Below are positions 15,584 through 23,291 of a stretch of DNA of 24,532 nt, piece after piece. The DNA lies in the NCBI GenBank assembly GCA_946479905.1, contig CAMLIA010000043.1:1-24532 (forward strand). Direction: 5' to 3'. A program made the translations under genes and the position numbers. Within the stretch, counting starts at the first letter, position 1. Each line of letters opens with the position of its first letter. This DNA comes from an uncultured Frankiales bacterium. GTDB taxonomy: Bacteria; Actinomycetota; Actinomycetes; Mycobacteriales; SCTD01. Below the pieces are notes generated by a model, which made no database searches, was not told where the DNA came from, and worked only from the letters and a program-made list of their open reading frames with translations.

Positions 15584-15589
15584 TACAGT
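15584..15589 (+). promoter_or_regulatory. Candidate -10 hexamer before the TetR gene
   Basis: TACAGT, 7 bases before ATG 15597, fits TANNNT for a leaderless transcript. It lies in the 79-base gap with the divergent MDR gene. I found no convincing long palindrome there. Confidence 0.45.
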
Positions 15590-15596
15590 GCACCTC

Positions 15597-16157
15597 ATGA
15601 CCACGGCACGAGCCCCCCGCGCAGGCGCCGTCGACCGGGCCACCCTGGTCCGGGTGGCCGCCGACCTCGCCGACCGCGACGGCTGGCACACGCTGACCCT
15701 GTCCGACGTGGCCAAGGAGCTCGGACGGCACCCGAGCACGATGTACGGCCACGTGCCGAGCCTCGAGGCGCTGCGTCAGGAGATCGCGGTCCAGTCGATG
15801 GGCGAGCTCGCCGAGCGGGTGTGGCGGGCAGTGCTGGGCAAGGTCGGACCTGCTGCGCTGCAGGCGATCGCGGAGGAGTACCGCGACTTCGCGGAGACCC
15901 ACCCTGGCCGTACCGCATCGCTGTCGGCGGTCGACCCGGACGCTCCCGGGTACGCCGCGCAGGCCGCCCGGCTGCACGAGCCGGTGCGCGTCACGTTCCT
16001 GTCCTTCGGACTCGACGACGAGCAGGCCGCCGTCGCCCACCGCGTCTTCGGCGCCACCATCGACGGGTTCGTGCGCACCGCGCCGGGCCACGACATCACG
16101 CCGGCCGTGCAGGTCTTCGTCGCCGCCCTCGCCGCCGGGACGTGGCCGAGCCACTGA
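15597..16157 (+). CDS. TetR-family transcriptional regulator with WHG-type C-terminal domain
   Basis: 186 residues from ATG 15597. The helix-turn-helix lies at about 34-58 (LTLSDVAKELGRHPSTMYGHV). The C-terminal half (EEYRDFAETHPGR..., then FGATIDGFVRTAPGHD) matches the WHG ligand-binding type of TetR proteins. It is divergent from the MDR-sulfotransferase pair and lies 96 bases upstream of the LIV-type transporter genes, so it could control either side. It is not KstR-like in its C-terminal part, so it is unlikely to be the protein that binds the operator at 5626-5639. Confidence 0.87.
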   Translation: MTTARAPRAGAVDRATLVRVAADLADRDGWHTLTLSDVAKELGRHPSTMYGHVPSLEALRQEIAVQSMGELAERVWRAVLGKVGPAALQAIAEEYRDFAETHPGRTASLSAVDPDAPGYAAQAARLHEPVRVTFLSFGLDDEQAAVAHRVFGATIDGFVRTAPGHDITPAVQVFVAALAAGTWPSH

Positions 16158-16212
16158 CGTGCGGGGCCGTTGCCTCGTCCCACAGGTCGTTGTACGTTCC
16201 CCACACCGTGTT

Positions 16213-16240
16213 GGTCCGATGTGGACCGATTCGGGCGGTC
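16213..16240 (+). promoter_or_regulatory. Two mutually exclusive short hairpins before the binding-protein gene
   Basis: GGTCC (16213-16217) can pair with GGACC (16223-16227), and GACCG (16224-16228) can pair with CGGTC (16236-16240). The two use overlapping bases, so only one can form. They end immediately before the Shine-Dalgarno. Five-pair stems arise often by chance in GC-rich DNA, so an operator or leader role is only a possibility. Confidence 0.25.
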
Positions 16241-16246
16241 GGGAGG
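16241..16246 (+). promoter_or_regulatory. Shine-Dalgarno GGGAGG deciding the GTG start at 16254
   Basis: GGGAGG lies 7 bases before GTG 16254. It selects this start, which gives a proper lipoprotein signal, over an upstream in-frame codon at 16170. Confidence 0.7.
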
Positions 16247-16253
16247 TCACCCA

Positions 16254-17693
16254 GTGCCTGCAGCTCGCCGCTCCCGGGTGGTGCTCGGGGGCCTCGGGGT
16301 CGCCGTGCTGCTGGCGGCCTGCGGCAACCGGTCCGCCTCGTCGATCCGGGAGCGGGCGGCCCAGGCCCAGCTCTACCGCGGCGATGCCGCGGCGGTGACA
16401 GGGACGCAGGGCGGCGCGACGGGCACCGCGCCGGGTGCGGGGCCGGCGGCGACGACCGGTCCCGCGGGCCCGGCGCCGCTGCCGGGCCCGCAGCCCGCTG
16501 CGGGAACCGGACCGGCCGCGGCAGCGGTCGCCGTACCCGTCCCTGCCGGGGGCAACGGCGGAGCGACGGCCGTCGGGGTCACCGGCGACAGCATCACCGT
16601 GGGCAACGTCTCCGACCTCTCCGGCCCGGTGCCGGGGATCTTCCAGGGCGCCGTCGTCGGGACGCAGGCCTACTTCGCCAAGGTCAACAGCGAGGGCGGC
16701 GTCTACGGCCGGAAGCTGAAGGTCGCCATCGGCGACGGCCAGCTCGACTGCAGCCGCAACAAGGCGGTGACCGCCGACCTCGCCCCGAAGGTGTTCGCCT
16801 TCGTCGGTTCCTTCTCGCTGTACGACGACTGCGGCTCCGACATCATCGGGGCCCGACCCGGCCTGCCCGACGTGCACTCGGCGATCGGCACGAAGACCCA
16901 GAAGCTGGCGAACAACTTCAGCTTCGCCCCCATGGGCCACGGCTGGCGGACCGGGCCGCTCGCCCACTACCGGCAGGTGTTCGGCGCGAAGTGGCAGCAC
17001 ATCGGCGCCATCTACGCCAACGTGGGCGGCAGCCCGGCGATCTGGGCAGGGGTCAAGAAGGCCATCGCCCACGAGGGCGGCAAGGTCGTCAGCGAGTACG
17101 GCTACGGGCCCGCCGACACCGACTTCACCTCGACCATCATCCGGATGCGCAACGACGGCGTGCAGATGATCTACAACACCGCCGTCGACGGCGCCTACGG
17201 TGCCCGCTTCGTCAACTCCGCCCGAGCCCAGCAGGTCGACTGGCCGATCGTCTTCGGCGGCGGCGCCTACGACAAGACGTTCCTCGCGCAGGCCGGCGCC
17301 AACGCCAACGGCGTCTGGAACGACGCGCAGTACACGCTGTTCTTCAACAGCTCCGACGCGGCGAGCATCCCTGCGGTCAAGGACTTCCAGTACTGGACCG
17401 ACGTGGTCGGCAAGGACCAGACCAAGGACCTCTACGAGGTGTACGGCTGGGCCTCGGCGGCACTTTTCGTCCAGGCGCTCAAGGCCGCCGGCCCGCAGCT
17501 CACCCAGCCCAAGCTGATGTCGGCCCTGCGCGCGATCCACCGCTTCGACGCCGGCGGTCTCGTCGCGGCCGCCGACCCCGCGGGCAAGCGGCCGGCGACC
17601 TGCTGGGTGCTCGCGAAGGTCGTCAACGGCAGCTACCAGCGGCTGGACTCGCCCGCCGGCAGCTTCCGCTGCGACGGCGGGTACTTCCCGTGA
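16254..17693 (+). CDS. LIV-type ABC transporter substrate-binding lipoprotein with a long tether
   Basis: 479 residues from GTG 16254. The signal peptide ends in LLAAC (C23), so the protein is lipid-anchored. Residues about 44-105 are a low-complexity linker of Ala, Gly, Pro and Thr. From about 107 (GVTGDSITVGNVSDLSGP) a periplasmic-binding type I (LivK-like, Peripla_BP_6) domain runs to the end, with typical elements such as AYFAKVNSEGGVYGRKL and later YEVYGWASAALFVQALKAAG. It binds the substrate outside the membrane for the fused permease encoded next (GTGA overlap). LivK-like proteins bind branched-chain amino acids but also aromatic and other organic acids; the ligand cannot be told. Confidence 0.9.
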   Translation: MPAARRSRVVLGGLGVAVLLAACGNRSASSIRERAAQAQLYRGDAAAVTGTQGGATGTAPGAGPAATTGPAGPAPLPGPQPAAGTGPAAAAVAVPVPAGGNGGATAVGVTGDSITVGNVSDLSGPVPGIFQGAVVGTQAYFAKVNSEGGVYGRKLKVAIGDGQLDCSRNKAVTADLAPKVFAFVGSFSLYDDCGSDIIGARPGLPDVHSAIGTKTQKLANNFSFAPMGHGWRTGPLAHYRQVFGAKWQHIGAIYANVGGSPAIWAGVKKAIAHEGGKVVSEYGYGPADTDFTSTIIRMRNDGVQMIYNTAVDGAYGARFVNSARAQQVDWPIVFGGGAYDKTFLAQAGANANGVWNDAQYTLFFNSSDAASIPAVKDFQYWTDVVGKDQTKDLYEVYGWASAALFVQALKAAGPQLTQPKLMSALRAIHRFDAGGLVAAADPAGKRPATCWVLAKVVNGSYQRLDSPAGSFRCDGGYFP

Positions 17694-19558
17694 CCACGTT
17701 CCTGGCGCTCACGACGCTGGGCATCGTCGTCGGCTGCATCTACGCCCTCACCGCCACCGGGCTGGTCGTCACCTACACGACGTCCGGGATCTTCAACTTC
17801 GCGCACGGCGCCATCGGCATGTTCGGGGCGTTCAGCTACTGGCAGCTGGCCGTCGGGTGGGGCTGGCCCGTCTGGCTCGCGCTGCCGGCGGTGCTCCTGG
17901 TCGAGGCACCGCTGCTCGGTGCCGGTGTCGAGGCGGTCCTCATCCGGCCGCTGAAGCGGTCCGCCGTCGACCTCTCGCTGGTCGTCACCCTGGGCCTGCT
18001 GCTGTTCCTGCTGGGTGTCGCGAACCTGCTGTGGAAGCCGACCAGGACCCGGGTGCTCCCTGCGTTCCTGCACGACGCGCCGCCGCTGCGGCTGGGCGGC
18101 CTCGCCGTCAGCGCGAACCAGGTGCTCGTCGTGGTCGTCGCCCTCGCGGTGGCCGGCGGGCTGCGGCTGATCTTCGTCCGGACCCGGCTCGGCATCGCCA
18201 TGCGCGGCGTCGTCGACGACCCCGACCTGGCGGCCATGTCCGGGGCCTCCCCCGTCCGGATCCAGCAGCTGTCCTGGGCCCTCGGCGCCTCGCTGGCGGC
18301 ACTTGCCGGCATCCTGCTCGCGCCGCTCGTGACCCTCGACATCCTCACCCTGACGCTGCTCGTCATCAACGGCTACGCCGCCGCGCTGGTCGGGCGCCTC
18401 ACCTCACTGCCGATGACGGCGATCGGGGCGATCGTCCTGGGGCTGCTGGTCTCCTACGCCCGCGGCTACCTCCCGACGGGTGGCCTGCTCGAGCAGCTCG
18501 AGCCGTCCCTGCCGATGCTGTTCCTCTTCCTGCTGCTCGTCACGGTCCCCGCGGCCCGGTTGCGCTCGGGCAGCCGGCAGGGGGCCTGGCGGCCAGGGGT
18601 CCCGGGCCTGCAGCGGTCGGTGGTCTCCGCGGTCGCGCTGGTGGTCGTGGCTGCGGTCGGGGCGCGGGTGCTGAGCGACGGGAACGTGGCCCTCGCCAGT
18701 CGTGCGATGGTGCTCGCCGTCGCGCTGCTCTCGCTCGTGCTGCTCACGGGCTACGGCGGTCAGGTCTCGCTGTGCCACCTGACGCTGCTCGGCATCGGCG
18801 CCTACGCCATGGGTCGCTGGGGGCACGGGTCGCTGCTGGGGGTGCTGCTCGCCGTCGCCCTGTCGGCGCTCGTCGGCGGTGTGCTCGCCCTGGTCACCTC
18901 GCGGCTGCAGGGGCTCTACCTGGCCCTGGCCACCTTCGCGTTCGCCAAGGCGATGGACGAGTCGTTCTTCACCAGGGAGCTCGGCAGCGGCGGCACGCTG
19001 AGCGTGCAGCGACTGCGCCTGCCCGGGCTGCCCGTCACCGACGACCGCGGCTACCTCGTGGTGTGCACGGTCGTCTTCGCGATCGGTGCCGTCGCCGTGC
19101 TCGCTGTCCGGCGCGGCCGGTGGGGTCGGCAGCTCACGGCCATCAGCGACTCCGAGGCGGCGGCGGCCACCCTCGGTCTGGACCCGCGGGTCACCAAGGT
19201 CGTCGTCTTCGCCGCCTCGGCGGGGCTCGCCGGCCTCGCCGGTGCCCTGTACGGCGGGCTGCAGGGCACGGTCAGCCCCAACGACTTCGCGGTGCTGGGC
19301 AGCCTGTCGCTGCTCCTCGCCCTGCGCATCGGCGGCGTGAGCACCGTGACCGGTGCGGTGATCGGTGCTGCCAGCGTCGCGTACTTCCCCCTGATGCAGG
19401 CGCACGTCCCGTCGGAGGTGCAGCTTGCCTACCTGCTGACCGGTCTCGCGGCGGTCAGCCTCGGACGGGACCCGGACGGCTTCGGCGGTCAGCTCGCCCG
19501 CGCAGCGGAGCAGCTGCGGACGGCCCGGGTGAGGGAGGTGGCCGTTGCGAGCCCTTAG
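17690..19558 (+). CDS. LIV-type ABC permease, LivH-LivM fusion
   Basis: 622 residues from GTG 17690 (GTGA overlap). Residues 1-290 are LivH-like: TTSGIFNFAHGAIGMFGAF and the cytoplasmic coupling region GIAMRGVVDDPDLAAMSGAS...LSWALGASLAALAG. After a basic linker (RLRSGSRQGAWRPG), residues about 310-610 are LivM-like: GYGGQVSLCHLTLLGIGAY and RWGRQLTAISDSEAAAATLGLDPRVTKVVVFAASAGLAG. Normally two separate genes encode these subunits; here one chain carries both halves of the channel. No livG or livF gene follows; the ATPases must come from elsewhere in the genome. The C-terminus overlaps the next gene by 14 bases. Confidence 0.92.
   Translation: MTTFLALTTLGIVVGCIYALTATGLVVTYTTSGIFNFAHGAIGMFGAFSYWQLAVGWGWPVWLALPAVLLVEAPLLGAGVEAVLIRPLKRSAVDLSLVVTLGLLLFLLGVANLLWKPTRTRVLPAFLHDAPPLRLGGLAVSANQVLVVVVALAVAGGLRLIFVRTRLGIAMRGVVDDPDLAAMSGASPVRIQQLSWALGASLAALAGILLAPLVTLDILTLTLLVINGYAAALVGRLTSLPMTAIGAIVLGLLVSYARGYLPTGGLLEQLEPSLPMLFLFLLLVTVPAARLRSGSRQGAWRPGVPGLQRSVVSAVALVVVAAVGARVLSDGNVALASRAMVLAVALLSLVLLTGYGGQVSLCHLTLLGIGAYAMGRWGHGSLLGVLLAVALSALVGGVLALVTSRLQGLYLALATFAFAKAMDESFFTRELGSGGTLSVQRLRLPGLPVTDDRGYLVVCTVVFAIGAVAVLAVRRGRWGRQLTAISDSEAAAATLGLDPRVTKVVVFAASAGLAGLAGALYGGLQGTVSPNDFAVLGSLSLLLALRIGGVSTVTGAVIGAASVAYFPLMQAHVPSEVQLAYLLTGLAAVSLGRDPDGFGGQLARAAEQLRTARVREVAVASP
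19531..19540 (+). promoter_or_regulatory. Shine-Dalgarno for the TTG start at 19545
   Basis: GAGGGAGGTG lies just before TTG 19545, inside the permease coding sequence. It supports the rare TTG start and translation coupled to the permease. Confidence 0.6.
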
Positions 19559-20783
19559 CGCAGCCGCGCTGCTGCTGCTCGCCGTCCCCGCGTCCGCCGA
19601 GACCGACGGGCTCGGGGCCTTCAGCCTGTCGGCGAGCGCCCCGGCCGTGCAGGTGCGTGTCGCGGAGCCCTCGCTGTGCTTCTCGAGCCCCGCCGGCATG
19701 AACGGCTGCGAGGCCGTGGTCCCCGAGGCGGTCTCGACGCTGCGCAACGGCCCGCTGGGGCACAGCCTGGCGGCGGTGGCCTGGCCCGGGGCCATCGCGG
19801 CCACGGCCGGGTCGCTGCTCATCGTGGTGGGGGGTTCCAGCGTCCCGCCGCAGGCCACGGCGCTCAACGACCCGGTGAAGGCGGAGGCCTACAACAACAC
19901 CGGCCCGCACACCGTGAGCGACGACCAGGTCCCTGGGTCGACCATGACGGCGACGGCGTACGACGACCGGACCTCCGCGACCGGCTCGGTGCAGCAGAGC
20001 CAGGTGCTGCCCGTCGGGTCGTTCGGCAGGACGACCGGGAGCAGCGACGTGCACCTCGCGGGCCCGGGCCAGGGGGTGGCGACCGCCCACAGCGAGGTCC
20101 AGGACGTGACCGTCGCAGGCGTCGTGAAGGTCGCCTCCGTCGTCTCCGACGCCTTCGCCAGCACGGACGGCAGGACCGCGACGGCGCACGGCAGCACCCG
20201 GATCAGCGGCATGACGGTGGCGGGCATCCCGGTCACGGTCGGCCGCGACGGGGTGACCGTCGACAGTCGGAACGTCCCGGTGAAGGACGCCCAGGAGACC
20301 GTCAACGCTGCGCTCGCCGCCGCCGGCGTCACGCTGGCCGTCAGCCCGGCTCAGGGCAGGCCGACGGGAGCCGCCGTCACCTACACCGCGTCGAGCCTGG
20401 TCGTCGTCTGGACCTCGCCCGGGTCGGTGCAGTCGGTCGTGCTCGGCGGGGCGAACGTGAGCGTCGCCGCCGGGACCGCGCTGCGCTTCCCCGCCGGCCT
20501 GGGCCCGACGACGCTGCCCGTGGCGGGCGGGTCTCCTGCCGCGCTCGGGGGCACGCTCGGACCGGCCGGACCTGGCCAGGTCCCGCAGGCCTCTGACCCT
20601 GCCCTCGCCGAGCCCTCCGGGTCGGGGCCGGTGCTGCGGGCGCTCGGCCTCGACGTACCGCTCCCGGCGATGCCGTGGCTCGTGGGGATCGTCGCCGCAC
20701 TGCTCACGGTGTCCGTCGCGGCGGGGCTGAAGCGGCTGCCCGACCGCATCCTCGAGCGCCGCGCCGAGACCGACTGCGGCTAG
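19545..20783 (+). CDS. Exported membrane-anchored protein, choice-of-anchor P family-like
   Basis: 412 residues from TTG 19545. A signal peptide (ALSAAALLLLAVPASA) is followed by an extracytoplasmic region and one C-terminal helix (MPWLVGIVAALLTVSVAAGL) with a basic tail (KRLPDRILERR). The central part (VAGVVKVASVVSDAFASTDG, then ISGMTVAGIPVTVGRDGVTV) matches, as I remember it, the repeat-like core of actinobacterial proteins named choice-of-anchor P family, which use either a sorting signal or a helix as anchor; here it is a helix. No enzymatic motif is seen. Its start lies within the end of the permease gene, so it belongs to the importer operon and probably acts with the binding protein at the surface (inference). 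Family name moderately sure, function unknown. Confidence 0.78.
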   Translation: MRALSAAALLLLAVPASAETDGLGAFSLSASAPAVQVRVAEPSLCFSSPAGMNGCEAVVPEAVSTLRNGPLGHSLAAVAWPGAIAATAGSLLIVVGGSSVPPQATALNDPVKAEAYNNTGPHTVSDDQVPGSTMTATAYDDRTSATGSVQQSQVLPVGSFGRTTGSSDVHLAGPGQGVATAHSEVQDVTVAGVVKVASVVSDAFASTDGRTATAHGSTRISGMTVAGIPVTVGRDGVTVDSRNVPVKDAQETVNAALAAAGVTLAVSPAQGRPTGAAVTYTASSLVVVWTSPGSVQSVVLGGANVSVAAGTALRFPAGLGPTTLPVAGGSPAALGGTLGPAGPGQVPQASDPALAEPSGSGPVLRALGLDVPLPAMPWLVGIVAALLTVSVAAGLKRLPDRILERRAETDCG

Positions 20784-21511
20784 CCGTTCGACAGCTCGAC
20801 GGCGGTCCGCGCGCCCTTGGAGTGCAGCCACTTCACGACGTCCTTCGCCTGGCTGCGGGCCGCCGCGTCGAGCGGCGTCATCTGCTCCCAGCCCGGGACC
20901 CAGTTGACGTCGGCGCCCCGGGCCAGCAGGTAGGTGGCGACCGCCTTCTGGCCGCCGTGACAGGCAGCCCACATCGCCTCGCCCAGCTCCTGCTCGTCGT
21001 GCTCGACGTAGTGCGGGAAGAGCTCCTTGACGACGTCGAGGTAGCCGAGCGCGGCGGCGTCGAAGGCGGTGACCTGCGCGCCTCGCTCCACGAGCCGCTG
21101 CGCCGCGTGCCACTGCGCGAACGCGGTCGCGTCCCGCAGCGGTGTGCCGCCGGCGATGACACCGCCCTCGGCCTCGATGTCGGCGCCCGCGTCGAGCAGG
21201 GCGTCCAGCACCTCGACGTCGTCGCTGCTCGCCGCCCAGTGCAGCGGCGTCTCGGCGTGCGGGCCGTGGAACGGCGCGTTGACGTCGGCTCCGGCCCGGG
21301 TGAGCACGACGACGACCTCGGCGCCGTTGGGGAAGTGCCCGGGCCAGTCGGTGACGACGTGCAGCAGCGTGCGGGACTGGGTCAGGTCACCGAGCCGGGC
21401 CGCGCCGACCTCGGGGTGGTCGTGCAGGATCCGGCGCAGCGAGGCGACGTCACCCAGGTGGATGGCGTCGACCAGCGCGACGGCCAGCGGATCTCCCGTG
21501 TCGATCAGCAC
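20780..21511 (-). CDS. Ankyrin-repeat protein
   Basis: 243 residues from GTG 21511. Ankyrin repeats cover most of it: LLHVVTDWPGHFPNGAEVV, then ETPLHWAASSDDVEVLDALL with DAGADIEA, GTPLRDATAFAQWHAAQRLV with ERGAQVTA, a degenerate repeat, and a last pair ending LLARGADVNW and TPLDAAARSQAKDVVKWLHS. There is no signal or membrane helix, so it is cytosolic and likely binds another protein; the partner is unknown. It starts 17 bases before (upstream of) the serine hydrolase stop on the same strand, with its own CAGGAT hexamer. Its TAG stop overlaps the TAG of the facing gene in a CTAG. Confidence 0.88.
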   Translation of the reverse strand: MLIDTGDPLAVALVDAIHLGDVASLRRILHDHPEVGAARLGDLTQSRTLLHVVTDWPGHFPNGAEVVVVLTRAGADVNAPFHGPHAETPLHWAASSDDVEVLDALLDAGADIEAEGGVIAGGTPLRDATAFAQWHAAQRLVERGAQVTAFDAAALGYLDVVKELFPHYVEHDEQELGEAMWAACHGGQKAVATYLLARGADVNWVPGWEQMTPLDAAARSQAKDVVKWLHSKGARTAVELSNG

Positions 21512-21517
21512 GCGGGC

Positions 21518-21523
21518 ATCCTG
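21518..21523 (-). promoter_or_regulatory. Candidate -10 hexamer before the ankyrin gene
   Basis: Minus-strand CAGGAT, 6 bases before GTG 21511. The hexamer and spacing are identical to those before pheA. It lies in the 17-base gap between the two minus genes. Confidence 0.35.
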
Positions 21524-21528
21524 GCACG

Positions 21529-23202
21529 TCAGACCCGCGTGAAGTCACCCATCGGCGTGGCGAGCCTGCCGTCCTCGGTGAACTCGACGGGTGCGCCGTC
21601 GAGCGCGAACGTCCGCCCGCTGCGAGGCGCCAGCGCGACGGCCGGGCCCCCGGCGACCGACACCAGCAGCTCCTTGTCGCCGCGCCTGCTCACGACGGCC
21701 TTGACCGCACCCATCGCGTAGCTGCCGGCGACCTCGTCGAGGAACGCGTCGGTGAGGTGCGCGCTGCTGTGCTGCCGCTCGAACCGCTGCGGCGGCAGGG
21801 TGGCCTCGACCTTCAGCAGCAGCCCGTCGACCTCGCCCTCGAGGTCGTGGGTGAACTGCGCGGGGAAGCGGTTCTCGTCGCCGCCGACCTGGACGACGGC
21901 GTCGAAGACCTCGAGGTGCCGGTGCTCGAGCGTGCCCTCAGGCAGGTTGTAGTAGCGGAAGGTGAGGCCCTCGCCGATCGTGACCGGCCCGTAGCCGGGG
22001 TGGACGTACTCGCCCACGTAGTCCTCGAGCGGCCGCACCGTGCCGAGCGGCTTGCTGCGGGCAGCGCCGCTCTTCTTCGCGTTGTCGGCCGCCTCGAGCA
22101 TCGCGCTCATGCGCGCGTGGTAGTTCGCGCCGTGGTCGACCGGCTCCACGCCGTCGAGGGCGTCGAGGATCAGGTAGGGGAGCGCGTCGCGCAGCGACGT
22201 GCCGTTGAGGTTGGTGAGGACGGCGATCCCGATGCCCTCGTCCGGCACCGTGAGCACCTGCGAGCTGAAGCCGTCGATGTTGCCGCCGTGGTGCGTGACC
22301 CGCTTGCCGCGGTACTCCTCGATGACCAGCCCCAGGCCGTAGCCGACGTTGCGCGCGGCGCCGCCGTCGAAGAGCGGGACGACCGGCCACGCCGGCGTGC
22401 GCAGCTCCTTGAGCACCGAGGTCGACAGCAGCGGCTCGCGCCCGTCGACGCCCTGCGCGAGCAGCGTCCTGAGCCACGGCACCAGCTCGTTGACCGAGGA
22501 GTTGATGTTGCCTGCCGGACCGGCCAGGTCCAGCGAGGCGAACGGCACCTGCTTGGCGATGGACTCCCCGAAGGGGCGCACGTAGGGCTTCGCGTGGTTG
22601 CTGTCGGCCTGGGTCTGCACGACGGAGAAGTTGGTCCGCACCATCCCGAGCGGAGCGAGGACCCGCTCCCGGACGGCGTCCTCGTACGACCCTCCCGTGA
22701 GCTTCCCGGCGAGGTGACCCGCGGTGAGGTACAGCAGGTTGTTGTACTGCCACGCCTGCCGGAACGGCTGGGTCGGCGTGAGGTGGCGGATCCGTCCGAT
22801 GACCTCGTCGCGGTCGAGGGTGCCGTCGCCGGCGTACCAGATCATGTCGTGGCGAGGGAGGCCGGACCGGTGCGAGAGGCAGTCGCGCACGGACAGCAGC
22901 TGGGTCGCGATCGGGTCCTGCAGGGCGAACCCGGGCAGGTACGACGTGACGGGCGCGTCGAAGTCGAGCGTGCCCTCGTCGACCAGCGTCGCCAGGACAG
23001 CCGCGGTGAAGGTCTTGGTGGAGGAGCCGATCGGGAACAGGGTGTCGGCGTCGACCGGCAGGTCGGCGTCCACGTCGCGCTGGCCGAAGCCGGCGGCGAG
23101 CAGCACCTCACCGTCCTTCACCACGACGACCGCGCACCCCGGGACGCCGAAGCGCTCCCGCTCGGTCTCGACGAGCGTGCGGATCTGGTCGGCAGCAGTC
23201 AT
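21529..23202 (-). CDS. Beta-lactamase-family serine hydrolase (class C-like fold)
   Basis: 557 residues from ATG 23202. Residues 1-370 are a serine beta-lactamase-like (PF00144) domain: S60-x-x-K63 in GSSTKTF, Y153-x-N155 in WQYNNLLY, and an HHGG motif in VTHHGGNIDGF replacing the KTG triad. The remaining 190 residues form a beta-rich C-terminal domain (VGEYVHPGYGPVTI..., AGSYAMGAVKAVV) like the lipocalin-like DUF3471 domains that follow such enzymes. There is no signal peptide, so it is probably cytosolic. Likely an esterase or peptidase on an unknown substrate rather than a resistance enzyme. Divergent from the AlaX gene. Confidence 0.88.
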   Translation of the reverse strand: MTAADQIRTLVETERERFGVPGCAVVVVKDGEVLLAAGFGQRDVDADLPVDADTLFPIGSSTKTFTAAVLATLVDEGTLDFDAPVTSYLPGFALQDPIATQLLSVRDCLSHRSGLPRHDMIWYAGDGTLDRDEVIGRIRHLTPTQPFRQAWQYNNLLYLTAGHLAGKLTGGSYEDAVRERVLAPLGMVRTNFSVVQTQADSNHAKPYVRPFGESIAKQVPFASLDLAGPAGNINSSVNELVPWLRTLLAQGVDGREPLLSTSVLKELRTPAWPVVPLFDGGAARNVGYGLGLVIEEYRGKRVTHHGGNIDGFSSQVLTVPDEGIGIAVLTNLNGTSLRDALPYLILDALDGVEPVDHGANYHARMSAMLEAADNAKKSGAARSKPLGTVRPLEDYVGEYVHPGYGPVTIGEGLTFRYYNLPEGTLEHRHLEVFDAVVQVGGDENRFPAQFTHDLEGEVDGLLLKVEATLPPQRFERQHSSAHLTDAFLDEVAGSYAMGAVKAVVSRRGDKELLVSVAGGPAVALAPRSGRTFALDGAPVEFTEDGRLATPMGDFTRV

Positions 23203-23209
23203 GCCCTGC

Positions 23210-23215
23210 AGTCTG
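23210..23215 (-). promoter_or_regulatory. Candidate -10 hexamer before the serine hydrolase gene
   Basis: Minus-strand CAGACT, 7 bases before ATG 23202. It faces an identical CAGACT serving the opposite gene in the same 89-base gap. Confidence 0.4.
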
Positions 23216-23278
23216 CGCCCCGCCTGCACCCGACGGCGTCGTCCCGGTGCACCAACGTCAGCCGCCGGCTTCGTGGGC

Positions 23279-23284
23279 CAGACT
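23279..23284 (+). promoter_or_regulatory. Candidate -10 hexamer deciding the AlaX start
   Basis: CAGACT ends 7 bases before ATG 23292, but only 1 base before ATG 23286. A leaderless reading therefore favours 23292 as the start. Confidence 0.4.
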
Positions 23285-23291
23285 CATGGGC

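Noticed and set aside
15518..15596. Operator palindrome between the MDR and TetR genes
   Set aside because: Only very short symmetries (GTGCAC, ACG-CAT-CGT) are present, within chance for this composition.
15597..16157. TetR gene as KstR
   Set aside because: The C-terminal domain is of the WHG type, and no KstR-type operator is present around it.
14546..17689. Very long plus-strand frame upstream of the permease fusion
   Set aside because: It reads antisense through the MDR gene and out of frame through TetR and the binding protein, with low-complexity Arg/Gly/Ala sequence. The real start is GTG 17690.
23260..23270. AGCCG-C-CGGCT inverted repeat in the serine hydrolase/AlaX gap
   Set aside because: Five-base arms of pure GC type are common here. 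The position near a possible -35 is suggestive but not enough to call.
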